Shown one piece after another: positions 23,894 through 36,525 of a DNA stretch of 64,000 nt (within the stretch, counting starts at the first letter, position 1; each line of letters opens with the position of its first letter). Where the stretch lies: assembly GCA_032622095.1 (NCBI GenBank), contig CP136064.1, positions 195,823,948 through 195,887,947 on the forward strand, written 5' to 3'. Source of the stretch: Siphonodentalium dalli (Eukaryota; Mollusca; Scaphopoda; Gadilida; Siphonodentaliidae). The translations under genes were made by a program, and so were the position numbers. The notes below the pieces were generated by a model that worked only from the letters and a program-made list of their open reading frames with translations, did not search any database and was not told the DNA's origin.

Positions 23894-24300
23894 AGGTACT
23901 CAATCCGATTCGATGGTCCCTATATCATCAGATTCCAACAACAACATTTTTTGAAATGCCGCTTCAGTTATCAGAATCGAGTAGTTGCCCAAAAATAACC
24001 AGTCAACTATAGCATAAAATTTCCCAAAATCTGTTATTTATCACATTTTGTTGAACGAAATTTTGCCGGTTTGTCAAATATCTGACACAAAAAAGCCACT
24101 TCATTTTAGAGCCCGCAATTTGGTCCGAGAAGTCTTCTCGTCGACTGTTTACTAGGCCACTTAAAATTGTCGGTGGTGAAATCTAATAGATTTCAAACAT
24201 CGATATCTGATCACTCTCAGCTTTGATGTGTGGTTTCCTCGACTCGAATCAAATATTTTTAACATAGAAATTTGCGAGCGTTTATTCGGATTATGCATCT
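23894..24300 (-). mobile_element. TTAA-duplication MITE, family M1 copy 1
   Basis: Flanked by TTAA at 23890-23893 and 24301-24304. The left end reads AGGTACTCAATCCGATTCG and the right end is a decayed complement (TTCGGATTATGCATCT). It aligns with the element at 60181-60660 in the opposite orientation: its start matches that element's right end (GGTCCC, CAGATTCCAACAACAACA), and CTCGACTCGAATCAAATAT matches its left half. TTAA targeting fits piggyBac or Kolobok relatives. There is no coding. Confidence 0.7.
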
Positions 24301-24579
24301 TTAAAATTAATGCAAAGTCACTAAATATAGCGAAACAAGCATCAACATATTTACACTATATGATACATTCAATCGTACACACACATTGAAAGTTATATTG
24401 ATGAATATATCATATACAGTCGTTTTTCAGAAGGCTCATGTTTTGAAGAGTTAGCAGAGCGTGAAACTTTTCTGCTGGGATTTCCCAGTAATGTTTATTT
24501 GTTTTAGTTCATTACAAATATTTAAAAAAAATGATATTCATCACCAATGTCTGTATATCTCGATTATATTCCGAACTGA

Positions 24580-24670
24580 TGCAGCTTAATTAAAACTAGA
24601 CCATGTTTCATTTCAATCAACGTAAGTTGATTGCAATGAAATTTAACACGGTCTAGTTTTAATTAGACTG
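24580..24670. repeat. ACTAGACC hairpin element, copy 1
   Basis: TTAATTAAAACTAGACCATG through TTTCAATCAAC pairs with GTTGATTGCAATGAAA through GGTCTAGTTTTAATTAGA across a GTAA loop, with about 36-42 bp arms. A second member with the same arms is at 38.70-38.79 kb. Confidence 0.75.
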
Positions 24671-24780
24671 CCTCTGATCTAATTGCAAGAGCAAGTTGCA
24701 ACGTTGCTTAAACAATTTATATGTAGTTATACATACACGAATAGTCTTAACATGCAATGGCATGCTACGTTGCATATAAT

Positions 24781-25046
24781 CTGAATAGTTGGTTTTGAAA
24801 ACTGGATTTCCAGACGTTTCGGGTATATAATGAATATATCATATATCCGACATTTTAAGATCAAAGGACTCATGAATAGTAACCTTTTCACCTGGTATAG
24901 GCATACACTACTGAATAGTTGGTTTTGAAAACATTTAAAACTGGATTTCCAGACGTTTCAGATATATATAGAAAATATCATATATCCGACATTCTAGGTA
25001 CAAAGGACTCGTAAATTGTAACTTTTCACCTGGTACAGGCACACAC
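24781..25046 (+). repeat. about 132-bp tandem duplication
   Basis: CTGAATAGTTGGTTTTGAAA at 24781 recurs at about 24912. Each unit continues with CTGGATTTCCAGACGTTTC, an ATATCATATATCCGACATT block and TTTTCACCTGGTA. The second unit has a few extra bases. Confidence 0.85.
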
Positions 25047-25545
25047 TACATATAATAACTTATCTATTTCCTGGAATTGTGTCATAATTCTCGATCCTCG
25101 GGACTCCTCCACTTCCTGTTTTCGTTATTGTTCGATGATCCGCTGTGATCAATGCAACAAAATACGTTGATTGAATATTTAATTTAGCATTCCTTTATAT
25201 GTCAAGATCGTAGACGGTTTTAAGCTCACAGGTTACTGCGCGTTTTCAACTTTTCGGTGAACAAAGACAAGCACAAGTTTATCGCGGGAAATTCGACAAC
25301 TGTCTAAATTTCTAGTTCATGGAAGTAAATTACATTTTAATGAATGATTTTCGTCTCAAAGTTGATATAACTGCTTAGTGAATGAAAATTGCTATCTAGA
25401 TACATATCGTCGTCTGTCATTGTTGTTGCGACTCTCGTTTCTGTTTATTTGCGCGCACTCAATGTCTCTTGTTGAATAGACTGGTTTCTGATCGAAAGCT
25501 TCAAAAATCTGAAAACGTGGTAACCTGATGTCCCCCCCCCCCAAA
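25047..25545. other. unassigned sequence
   Basis: No gene or paired repeat is seen. A poly-C run of 11 ends at about 25542, just before the doublet. Confidence 0.4.
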
Positions 25546-25670
25546 ATAAAGAGCGTTCCTATTTGGGCTATTCCAGATATGGTAAATATAAAGAGCGTTT
25601 ATCACCAGGGGAAAACATTAAAACAGCTGGATAACAACTACTCGGACTTTTCAGAGTATATGTACATAAA
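25546..25670 (+). repeat. ATAAAGAGCG doublet element, copy 3 (42 bp spacing)
   Basis: ATAAAGAGCG occurs at 25546-25555 and 25588-25597, 42 bp apart. The linker contains CTATTCCAGATATGGTAAAT. Downstream follow AAACAGCTGG and ACTTTTCAGAGTATATG, the same order as at 52.97 kb. Confidence 0.75.
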
Positions 25671-25787
25671 TTCAGTGAATCGGTATGTCGCGTGTATCCG
25701 TCCTATCATATATACTTCCCTCCAAAATACGTAGTCTATAGACATCAAATGGTGGTTCAAAGTTACACTTTGTCGTGGTGAACATTG

Positions 25788-26422
25788 GATCATGCCACGA
25801 ATCTCGACTCTAGCTACGCCCGTAGAGATCATATTCCACCAGTACAAAACCTGGGAACTTTTCAGTTCAATCAATTCAATTTATTGTAAACTCATCGTCT
25901 AATTTGACATGCATGAGTACATTTGCCATTTACAGATGAAGAATAATATAAATACACTAGCTGAAACAGTCTCCCTTCTGGTGCCTTTATTTGGTTCTGA
26001 AATATGTCCATATTTATAATGGACTTATACCAGTTATTCAGTTGGATGGCTCGGGCCACAGTGAAAACACATATATAAAGAGCGTACATCTGGTGCTGAA
26101 ATAGGCCCAAAATGAGTTGGGTTTTGTTTTTTTTTTTATTTTTTTTTTATTTTAAAATGTTTTTATTATTTTTTTGGAAAAACTAACACCGTTATAACCA
26201 CCTCTCTCACAAAGTCTCTTAAATCATGCAATTTCTAGTTCGGACCTTCGCATATACAGTGAAGTACATTATTCTGGAACAGGTATTATCTAAGAAATAT
26301 ATTACTGGCACTGTTTTCAATGTTATGCACTTCCCTGTCACTACAACAATAAGTTCGCAGGTTTTGTACAGGTGGAGTATGAACTTTACAAGGGTAGCTA
26401 GAGTAGATATTCATGTCTTGAT
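25788..26422. mobile_element. foldback element, family F1 copy 1
   Basis: The left arm (GGATCATGCCACGAATCTCG, then AGATCATATTCCACCAGTAC and AAAACCTGGGAAC) matches the complement of the right arm ending near 26422 (GTTTTGTACAGGTGGAGTAT, TATTCATGTCTTGA). A subterminal CTTCCCTGTCA block is also shared with the 36.0 kb copy. An ATATAAAGAGCG motif lies inside near 26075. No transposase is seen. Confidence 0.65.
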
Positions 26423-27063
26423 ATATAACTGAAAATGGGCATGGTTCTTTTTTTTCTCGTTTGAATATCTCGCCAAACAAGAAACAAGGGTCCGATTTCA
26501 GGCGACCACTCCATGACATTTTCCATTCAAATTGTAGACTTTACCAAAGATCCAATGGTCATACTGTTATCATCACTTAGGTGGTAGATAGATCAATCAC
26601 ACCGAAGGCAAATGCGAATATAATCAACTCAGTGGCAAATGGACAAGTGTCTGCGTATGTCTCTATCACCAGATAACGAAGCGGCTGTGATCTTTTAACA
26701 CCACCAAGTTTTATTAATCGCAAATTCGGAACAAATTGAAACCATTATATTGCGAACTTATCTATTTGGCTGATTCGGCCAATTAGCGTCGGGTACTTAT
26801 CGCCCGATGACATTTCGTTTCGTAACTGAGTGCATCGTTTTACGATGTGGCACCAACCAGACACCTCTTGATGGAAACCAGGCGGACGAACCTCGCCGGA
26901 TGTTTTTATAACTCATGCGAAATCAAAGATCAGAAAGTAACTTTCCTGTCGATCGAATAAACTTGCTACAACCGTACGTCCGCGATAACATACATTTCGT
27001 TTAAAAAAAAAGTAGTCTGCATAGTAACATCGGTTAGATTCTCTACAGCAAGTTACGCTCAAG
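26423..27063. other. unassigned sequence
   Basis: No gene or paired repeat is recognised. Confidence 0.4.
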
Positions 27064-27379
27064 GGGTCATTCTCGCCAAAAAAAGTGCTAAAGGGTACAC
27101 AGGTTTTGAAAATGTGCTGAAGGGTACAAGGTTTTGAAATCTCGTTCTAAATTATGTTTAGTTTTCGTGTCTGCCGTGATTTCTGAAGAGAAAAAATGTT
27201 ACGTTCTAATGAAAATTAAAATGAACTGAAAAAAAATTACTGATGGGTGCCAGACTTTCAGGAACACAGTTGAAGTAACTGCGTTATTGCCGATCGCAAA
27301 CCGGCCTACCCTTCAGCACATTTTCAAAACCTGTGTGCCGGTACCATCCAGAACTATTTTTTGTGAGAGTGCATGACCC
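27064..27379. mobile_element. 316-bp inverted-repeat MITE
   Basis: The outer ends are GGGTCAT and ATGACCC. An inner 30 bp perfect inverted repeat starts ACACAGGTTTTGAAAATGTG at about 27097 and is matched at 27307-27336. The segment between shows more partial pairing. I could not identify a target duplication. Confidence 0.65.
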
Positions 27380-28010
27380 ATTCAGATCCAGTTACGCACT
27401 TACCTCATTCCAGTTCTGGGCCCACGATCAGAGACCACAAAACTATCATTGTTTTTAATACCAGAAATAATTTTATCGTATACCAATGAGTCTATAAATA
27501 GGAGGTGATGCATGACTTTCAAAAGTGGAATATATCTTTAAAGACATACGTGCTGATTTCACTACTCCAACGGACATGGCTCATTCGGGCTTCCAAATTA
27601 TGTCTGCGGCAAAATATAGATTGAAAAATACACGAAATTGTGATATACCGGCTTCGTGTGCTTTGAAAAATACTTTCCAGGGTGACGGCCAGTTTCACAT
27701 AAGTGAAAAAAAAGCTCTTTATTTCTACCCTATTAGGAAACGCTCTTTATTTATACACTATCAGGCTGTTGTTTGTTTGTGACCTAAACACCGTGTTCAA
27801 AGTTGTATTTTTATTACTTCAATGCGTCTTTCGGAGACATATAATGCCCGTAGAAAGATAGTTCAATTATTTATCGACCACTTTCGATACGGTACCGGGG
27901 AAAATTAAAAAGATAATATTATTAGGGGTATTTTGGAGCGTAAACCGCCATGTGGCATTAAAATACTTATATTGTTTGTCAGGCAAGTAAAGATTCAATG
28001 ATCGTCTCTA
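27380..28010. other. unassigned sequence around a minus-strand doublet
   Basis: Apart from the minus-strand ATAAAGAGCG doublet at 27713-27750, nothing is recognised. A motif-free 85-codon frame (27525-27782) overlaps the doublet and is unlikely to be a gene. Confidence 0.4.
27640..27750 (-). repeat. ATAAAGAGCG doublet element, copy 4 (minus strand)
   Basis: On the minus strand ATAAAGAGCG (27750-27741) and ATAAAGAGCT (27722-27713) are 28 bp apart, with the linker TTTCCTAATAGGGTAGAA. Downstream on that strand lie AAACTGG and AGTATTTTTCAAAGCAC, matching the blocks downstream of the 52.97 kb doublet. The orientation is therefore inverted relative to the other copies. Confidence 0.65.
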
Positions 28011-28070
28011 ATAAAGAGCGTCCGTGAATTCGTTTCCCACAAATCAGTAAAAGTAGTTTATAAAAGAGCG
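28011..28070 (+). repeat. ATAAAGAGCG doublet element, copy 5 (50 bp spacing)
   Basis: ATAAAGAGCG at 28011-28020 and TAAAAGAGCG at 28061-28070. The preceding ATCGTCTCTAATAAAG and the linker TTCGTTTCCCAC match the corresponding parts of the 3.54 kb copy. Confidence 0.6.
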
Positions 28071-28579
28071 TTATCGTTTGTATACTTGTTTTCGGCGTAA
28101 AAAAAATGATGGATGCTTTTTGGGACTTTCGCAATGCGTGTGTCCATTAATTACAACAGGAAGTGGCGTGGTAAAAACTTTATCTTATATAGATCTATGA
28201 GAACTCGAAATTTCGGCGAAAAGTTGTGGGGTCTCTTCTCGTATATATATAGTTCTTGCGACATTTTCGGCAATAGTTGAACCGTGAGGATAGTCTAACA
28301 TGTCGGAGCATCAAGCAAACACACCGGCCATTTAACTTTTTGACGTCATCATGTTATTCACGCCATGTTACATGTATATTTTCTCTTATATATATGTCAT
28401 GATCAGATGATGAGGAGAGAACTTAAAACTAAATCTCGAATCTTTCCATACAAAAATTGATGATCGTGATTGCAAGTATTTTTCTTCTTCTTAATTTCCC
28501 TGGTTAGTTGAAAAATCAGTGAACATTACCTTAAGAAAATTTAACTCATTTGGTGTCAAATCTACGATGGCTGAAATAT

Positions 28580-28806
28580 AGGACATTGAGATTATTTGAT
28601 TTATCTCGAAATTTCGAGATAGCCTCTCATTATTTCGAGATATCTTATCAATATTTTCAGAAAATATCTCGAAACTTTGATATATTATCTCAAAATACTA
28701 AGAAGTTATCTCAAAATATTGGGACATCTCGAAATTTTGAGTTATTCTTTCAAAAATTTGAGAAGTTATCTCGAACTTCAAAATAAATATTATAATCTCA
28801 ATGTCC
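28580..28806. mobile_element. foldback with TATCTCGAAAT minisatellite core
   Basis: GGACATTGAGATTATT at 28580-28596 pairs with AATCTCAATGTCC at about 28793-28806. Between them is an irregular array of about 20-27 bp units built on TATCTCGAAATTT and its self-complement. An open frame runs through it (28550-28786) only because the unit lacks stops, so I do not call a gene. Confidence 0.7.
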
Positions 28807-29297
28807 GATATCTTACACATCAGACTGTGAATCTTTAAAGATGTATTGTGGGTTTTAGACCTCCAGTTACAACAACAACGTACCATATTTATAATCTAAC
28901 ACGGTTATTTTGCTTTGTTTCGCTAAAAACAAAAATTCTGGAACCAAATGTGACGTACAAACTAGATAGATATATTATATATACACCATGCCAAATTATC
29001 CAAAAATTAGCAAAATAATTTTTTCTGTCCCTCTCAAATATCAAAACTATATGGACAGAATATTCATTATCTATCTGAAAATACTCATACATGTAACACA
29101 TATATATTTTTTTCATTTCCCATATTACCCACTTACTGAAAGCTTTGAATCCTGTAATTTTTATTAATATTTGCTGCATCTTCGTTCGATTCTGCGGATA
29201 ACGAAAAGTCGGAAATCACGTTCAATATGTTTTGATATAAAGTATCAAGTGAAATAATTTAGAATATCGGGTCCCGATTTTAACTCACAATAGAACA
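28807..29297. other. unassigned sequence
   Basis: AT-rich, with no gene or paired repeat recognised. Confidence 0.4.
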
Positions 29298-29375
29298 ATG
29301 AAGTGTGTTCTATTCATGACATGGTAAAATAAAGAGCGTTTTTTTAGACGTATATGTCCATTTAATTGAAAACAG
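29298..29375 (+). repeat. ATAAAGAGCG doublet element, copy 6 (first motif decayed)
   Basis: A perfect ATAAAGAGCG lies at 29329-29338, preceded by GACATGGTAAA. A decayed partner ATGAAGTGTG lies at 29298-29307, followed by TTCTATT as in intact copies. Downstream GAAAACAGCTGG matches other members. Confidence 0.55.
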
Positions 29376-31499
29376 CTGGAATCAACATATGTAAAATCTG
29401 TAGATCTATAGCTCGTATATTTATCGACCCATCTTATAAAAAATATCCTCATTCCAACTGATGTATACATGATTTGGATTGTTATATATGCATAGTTATT
29501 TTCGCGTGGCATAAAATTTGGCAAATTGTATAGAGCCCAATGGCAGTACTGTAAACCATCGTCAATCCAATTGAGAGAGTAAAAATCCATATATGCTAAT
29601 ACCATGCTACACACAAGTCCAACACTGTATTCTTCTCTGCGACCCGACTGAACGTATACTAGCTGCCATTTTTATACTCCCGTTTTAAAGAAAGCGGGAC
29701 TTTTTATGTTATTTGTCTCTCCGTATATATACGTCCGTTCGCATTTGGCTTCCGAGTGATAAGTTTAGATAGTCTCAACTGAAATGAATGAAATATGGTA
29801 TGTGGGTTAAAATTTACTATACCACAACATACATGTCAAAAATAGAATTCTGCCCGCCAATTTTCACCAGAGATATGGTCCTTTTTGTTGGAATTTGCAC
29901 TCAATTTTCGTTTCCGGATGATAAAGTATGAACTGAACATTTGCAGAGGGTATGAAATGTTTTAAATAACCATCCGGATGAAATGCCAACCATGTATAAG
30001 CTTAATGAAAAGCACCAGAAATCTCTGAAAATCACAAAGTATACTCATTAACTATAAACTCGTCAAATAAGGTTCAGCATCCATACCCATGCATAGGTTA
30101 CCCGCATATATATGCGTCAGAGTTGTACATCATACAATAATACAGGAACTATGTTTATCTTTCAATATTCATACTATTTAAAGCACCAGAAGAATAAAAA
30201 TGAGCTGACGTTGGCATCACAGCTGTAATTGGATGTCAAAATCATGTTAGTAGTCATACTTCATCTTTAAACGTGGATTTGGAAAGCCATCTACCCACCA
30301 GGACCTTTATCCTGGAGCCCCCCCCCCCCCCCCCCCCCCGTGCAACATACTATATATATGGGTTAATGGCGCGGGAATAATACACAACAAACTCGACGAA
30401 GTTTGCAAAATGAAAAAGGTGATTGGCATGTACACGTGTGAGCACATGGCGTTTCTCCGATATACAACTGGATATTTTATGGGTACGATTTACTAATTTA
30501 GTGGCGTTTATCTGGGTGGATAGCGACTCAAGATTCAAGATTCTTTATTGTTGTTCCAAGAATGTGTAATATACGAACAAAACAATATATAATCCATGAC
30601 ACAATGGTGTATACAAATGAAATGGTAAGTTTAACATTGAAATTTAATAAGGTCATAGTAAACATTTTCCGTCGTCGCATGTATATACAGAGATGGAAAG
30701 GTAAGGTGGTGCAGCGGTGATCCGAAATGGTTGTAACGTCCATTCCTGTGCGATTTCACTTGAGGGTAAATCCATTATTGACCGATGCATACGAAGTTTG
30801 GTGGTGGTATATACACTGGTTTCATACGTCCGTACAAGTGTCCATCCATATATATAGCAACATTGGGGATATGCATATATATATATCAAGATCGCATTTG
30901 AATTATCTTTGGTATGCTCACGAACCACCATGTGTGAAGAGATATCCACACGTTGCCGAGTTATGGAAAATGTGCCAACTTTGTATCTGTATCTCAGTCA
31001 TCGCATGCCATGCTTAATTGAATGATCTTTGTAGCATGACCTCGGGCAGCATGAAGGGAATCATATCAAATTATGTAACAGGTTTTGGCTATTCATTTTC
31101 TCTGAAGTTATGGCCGTTAGAGTGTACAGTACACCGCCCCTGCATGTATCTCAGTCATCTTATATATAGATCGGACGAGAACGATTTTTTTTTTTGGTAT
31201 ATTGATTAACCACAATGGGATGAAGGGTATCCACTAGGTCAGGCACATTCTGAATTCAACTATTATAATAATATTTAACTATTATATTTGAATCTGACAT
31301 TGCCAAATACACTATGTCCCTGCTGTTGTGGAAACATTTGGATCGCGCACAGCCAAATTGCACTCTTAACGATACGGACGACTTTGGCGGCGGGTCAAAA
31401 ACCGCCATAAACAGAAAGAATAATAAAATATAGACAGACTTTGTTCGTCTATACCAATCAGATATATGGCATAAACAGTAAGGTATTGACAAATGTTTC
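29376..31499. other. unassigned sequence with a long poly-C run
   Basis: No gene is recognised. A run of 22 C lies at about 30318-30339. Several short frames at 30.5-31.2 kb lack motifs. Confidence 0.4.
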
Positions 31500-31720
31500 C
31501 TTTGTTATGTAAATAAAAGCAAAAACACGTTACAGAAATTGGCTTTTGTTTAGATCCGGATATGGTAAACATAAAGAGCGTTATTTGTTACTGTTTTCCT
31601 GATATGGAAATAATAAAGAGCGTTTATATCATTTGTATGTGATTAACCAATAGAATTGAGCTGCGCTATGTAAACAGAAGCAAAACTTCTGTAACACGAG
31701 CAGGCTTTTGTTTACGTACA
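31500..31720 (+). repeat. ATAAAGAGCG doublet, copy 7 (42 bp spacing), flanked by a direct repeat
   Basis: ATAAAGAGCG occurs at 31571-31580 and 31613-31622, 42 bp apart. GGATATGGTAAAC precedes the first motif and GATATGGAAATA the second, so the doublet is nearly two tandem 42 bp units. A direct repeat brackets it: TATGTAAATAAAAGCAAAA then GGCTTTTGTTTA near 31505-31553, and TATGTAAACAGAAGCAAAA then GGCTTTTGTTTA near 31668-31715. Confidence 0.75.
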
Positions 31721-34700
31721 CCATCGTACGTCTTAACGACAATATACTATTTACGCGCTGATTATGTTTGGCATATGAACCAAACTATATATATTTTAAT
31801 ATTCCTTCTGTTGATGGCGATTTGAACAAATATGAATATTTCTGCAACGAACGCCGCCCGTCCCTTTAACACTATCGCAACAAATGAAGAATCTCCAGAT
31901 ATAATTCATTTTGCAATCTTTTGCGCCGGATTATTTAATTTAATAATAGAACAAGTATGTATTTCTAAATGACATTAACATGACAACTCAATCGCTCATT
32001 CATACCAATATTTGGACTAATTGAATGTTAATTGGATTCCTTGCCGTGTGCCATCATGCTGGTTAATCATTTGAATCGATCGAGGATTGTTAGTTCGTCA
32101 TAAAAACAAACATGGTACCGCATTAGTGCGACACTGATTTTCAACCATTTTTGTGAATTATGGTTTTGCATGGATTTAATCAAAATCGCAGAGCGGCAAT
32201 ATCCACATTTAGCTATAATAGTTAAATATAACTATAATAGTTGAATGTAGGGTGTGCATGATCTGTCCACACGATACATGGATATCTGCCCAGTCATTGC
32301 AGGCCGGATTACGACATCTTTCGAATTAAGCCATCAGCTAAAGGCCACCCCTGGTGTGCATATTTGGTGGGGCACTTGTTTTAACATATGCGGTAGTTTA
32401 ATAATACGCGTGGGCGAGAACAATTACATATAAGTGTGGAATGTTGAAATTTGCCCTGTCACTTAAATTTTTTTCTATCTGAAATTTCTGGCTCTGTTGA
32501 AGTTATCAAAGACAGCGTTGACAAGATAAATTGAGCGTGAAATCTTGTTAGAAGTTAACGAGACATACAATACTATATCTATGAGCGGAAGCATACACAC
32601 CAAAGGGCGCGCGCCAGAAATCGCTCTTCTCCATTTCCTCGCAGGGTAAGTTATTTAACGCGATTGAGTTTTACACAAAGGATTATATCTGTCATCACAT
32701 CGACTGATTATCTAGGTGTAAGTCTATCAGCGCCGTATACGAGTTCAAAGACGCACTGGAACTTATTAGAAATTAGCTAGACTTACTCAGAGAATGCGAA
32801 ACACGAGCTCGCGAAATGAGATAAACATAATGATATTCTCTGATGGACTGTTTCGAAATTTATCCACATACTCCTTGGTAATTCAGATGATGGTCATGTC
32901 CGTATCAGCATTGTGGTTGTTGACTGATAGTCATCACCAGAAAGCTTGCCACTTTCTATGAAGAAAATGCCTGATCTGAACGTATACAGAGAACATTATG
33001 AACGAGACCGAACAGCCGTAACTTTAACGTTTAAAGGTGGTCCATTCTGGGAATTTTGAACACAAGGAATGGTCCACTTGCCTCCGAATGTGGTACTTTC
33101 CTTCACTTGCACCACTGTTTAGTATAATCTACTCCCTACTATCTACTATATATATGTTCGAGGCTTCCCCTCGAAGTAAAAAAAATACACACATATAGCT
33201 ATATATGGCAAACGCGTTTGGTGTGGAGTTTCGATCATGTTGAACTATAAAGGTGGGAATATTTTGGGTTATTGTATGCACGCTCGATTTCAGGCCTCCA
33301 TATTCCAAGTATCTAAAAAATGAAAATAACATAACGTTCTCCGAAAGGGTGACTTTGACGTTGGCGTTGCTTGTTTGTTTTTGTTTTCATTATTTTTGTT
33401 AAACATAGAAATCAAATTCTGTCAATAACCATTGATCTAAAGATTGATTCCAACTTGAACTTGACCTGCGGCTTCTCAACTTTGAATCACATACGAGATA
33501 TCTTGAAATTCTGTAAATATATAGCTCAAGTTATATATACCAAATATATATATCAAACTCGCCTGTTGAATATTGGTAAAATTATCACTCGTACAACCCA
33601 AAAATTGTGAACTCTTAATAAGTCGAAAAGGGGACACAACATTGTCAAAAACATTAGACCGTGAACTGATTCGAAAGTCAACTGCGCGTTATCAAATATC
33701 AACTTCATACAAAATCCCATATAAGTTATATTTTTGAGGTTATAAAACACATCACAAGTATTTAGATAACATGTACACCAAATGAATGTCAATTGACAGT
33801 GCCACCATGAAACATTAACATTCGCAGGTAAACATATTATTTCGATTACCACACAGAATTGCATTTCCCCAGTTATTGTTTAGGGGTGGAATCAGGTCGT
33901 AATTCTGAAATCGTCCTGGAATATTCACCAATAATACGACCTGCATGAAAATAAAATAAATATTCGCTACACGAAAACAAAAAGTACAATTACCAAAGGA
34001 TAGATAAAACTTCATGAACACCTTAGACATGTACTTTCAACCATCCACCATCAGCATGTACGTTTAGCTGGTTCATCCGTCATCAGCCACATCCCAGCGT
34101 TATCGACGTCATCGGACGTTTAATGCTGACTGCTGAGTGCACCGCATATACTCGCATTTGGTAATAATAGGAAATCAGTTGTGATATCTCGACCCAGCAA
34201 GCAAAACTGACCTACCAGGATTCTTATCATCTGAGAGCTTTGAAGAAAGATACGCAGTATCGCGGGAGCTTCGTCTGGTCTCGGGGGATGATATTGCTTT
34301 CTGTAAGAATCTTCTCAACTCCAACGGGACGAATCATAGAGAGTGATACAAGCAATTGATCCAGATGGCAGACGCGTATATCACACTGCGAAACAACCTT
34401 GCTCTATTGTCGGATGTTCTAAGATCATTAGGGTCGCTGCAGAGACGGTTCAAACATATGCTATAGTCATCAACAATATGCGACTGCATAGCAGCAAAAA
34501 ACTCCGCGCTGAACATAAATTTGAACAAGTGTATGATAGGTGTTTTGATATGCATGGAATCTGCTGATTGTTTCTGCAGGTTACTGAATGACTACACCAG
34601 ACCACCAAAATGGGCCAGCCCACGCGCTCGCAAATACATTGCTATTTTTTATGGTTAATATGTTAACGGTTCTACGAATAACACAAAAATTTGCTTCCAA

Positions 34701-34903
34701 TGAACCATTGTCTCGTTCTCATAAATTTACACAAGGCAGTAACATCGACATTTTCTTCGGTTTGTTTGATTATTACAGGACGTGTTCGGGGATGCCGGAA
34801 GCATGTCTGTGTCCCTGGTTCCTGTCCTACATCATTTAGTGGGAGGTTACAAAGAGGATTCGAAAACGACATTCCATGATCATCAGAACGGCAGAACTTT
34901 TTT
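31721..34903. other. unassigned sequence
   Basis: No gene is recognised. Near 33622 there is one unit of the GTCGAAAAGGGG-CA-AAC family also seen at 12.3 and 52.3 kb. Two overlapping frames at 34343-34567 and 34588-34839 lack motifs. Confidence 0.35.
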
Positions 34904-35000
34904 AAGTGATGTGAAACACTTCGCTGAGGTGTTCAAACCCGATTAACGTTTAATCATGCCAAAATAAGTTATTTTCATAAATTTGATATCCAAATAGGCA
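34904..35000 (+). repeat. partial copy of the repeat at 63.71 kb
   Basis: AAGTGATGTGAAACACTTCG, AGGTGTTCAAA and AAATTTGATATCCAAATAG match in order the stretch 63715-63810 (AAGTGATATGAAACACTCCG, AGGTGATCAA, ATGTTATATCCAAAAT). Confidence 0.5.
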
Positions 35001-35978
35001 GAAAATAGCCCCATTGTTATAAATGAATTACACGTTGACTGTTCTCGGTGAAATCGTTGTCGTAATGTTTATGCTCAATAATGCTTCCGGAATAATGTAG
35101 TACATATTTACATTGCATGGGCGTAGTTCAACCGTTATGTTCTCTGAAATGGTAGAGTCGATGTGGTTGTAATTTTAGATATCTTAGTTGATTGCTACAT
35201 TCTTCCAGTGGAGATAGTGTTTGGTTACTAACTTATCAATTTTATTCACCGAATTAAGTCCTTGATATGTATTTAGGGGACTCAAGGCCTCCGAAGTGAG
35301 TTCATGAGAAATAACATAAATTTCTGTAAAACAAAAATCATCAACAAGTACCTTTAAAACTAGATCAACTGTTATTAATTATTAATGACTGTTCAATAAC
35401 GAGATTTCGCACACATATAAAGTCACTGTTTCGTGTAAACATTACTATAACAGTGGCATTACTATCACATTACCAATTAGTTCAGTAACATGCCAATTGC
35501 CAAAGTTTAATCAAAACTTTACATTAAACATTGGAAAAAAATATCTAGACTAAATATTTTATCTTACTACGCGATGTTTGTTGACAAATCACTGTAACAG
35601 TTTTGTTTACATAACAATGATTTTAATACGCGAAATTCCGTTTTTAAAGAACTTTCAATAATAGTAATATAAGAACAATGTTTATATATTACTTCATGTT
35701 TTTCTCGGTGGTGATGTTTTTACAGACTTTTATATTGACTCATTGTTGTATAGTAAGTTTAGTGTGAATGAACTCGTTGTAAATATATTAAATATTGTTA
35801 TATCTGTGTTATTAAAAAGTTTCGATAAGGGTGGGAATGCTATGGAACATAGTCTAAAGTTGATAGACGTAATATTGTTTCATTGGTTTATTATAATTTC
35901 TTATCCAGAGAAAACTTGGAGAAGCCAAGATGCTAAAAACTAAATGATTATAAATAAAGTAGTTTCATGTTACTTCTA
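35001..35978. other. unassigned sequence
   Basis: Very AT-rich, with no gene or paired repeat recognised. Confidence 0.4.
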
Positions 35979-36525
35979 TAGATCATGCCATGAATCTCTA
36001 CTCTTGCTAACGCCCGTAGAGATCATATTCCACCAGTACAAAACCTTGAAACTTTTTGAAGTTTTGACAGGGAACATTACACACCTCTAATATTTTGTGG
36101 AAGTTACGGACCTGCTTGGCGATCGCAATATATTTCTTAGTCACTATCTGTTCCTTAATAGTGTACTTCACCGAAGGTTCAAACTCAAAATTTCACGATT
36201 TAAGTGACTTTGTGAGCGATTTTGCTGTGCGTCGCTTACAATTATGCAATTTCTCCTGGGTAATTAAAATCAATATTTATTGCGATATCGGCTCAGAAAA
36301 GTCACAGATAAGCATGCAATTTCGAGTTGCGACCTTCACCATCGGTGAAGTACACCGATGAAGAACATTATCAAGGAACATATAATAACCAAGAAATATA
36401 TTTCCTACGTTATTGTTTCGACATGATAAGGTTCCCTGTCAAAACTTCAAAAAGTTCCAAGGTTTTGTACTGGTGGAATATGATCTCTAAGCGATAGCAA
36501 GAGTATAGATTCATGGTATGATCTA
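35979..36525. mobile_element. foldback element, family F1 copy 2
   Basis: Almost the whole 547 bp folds on itself. The left arm begins TAGATCATGCCATGAATCT and runs through AGATCATATTCCACCAGTAC, AAAACCTTGAAACTTTTTGA and AGTTTTGACAGGGAAC. The right arm is its complement, ending near 36525. An inner pair (ATATATTTCTTAGTCAC with GTACTTCACCGA, and its complement) continues the pairing. It shares sequence with the 25.79 kb element. Confidence 0.8.

Noticed and set aside
28550-28786. 78-codon repetitive protein
   Set aside because: The frame is open only because the minisatellite unit lacks stops in that phase, and the opposite strand is also partly open.
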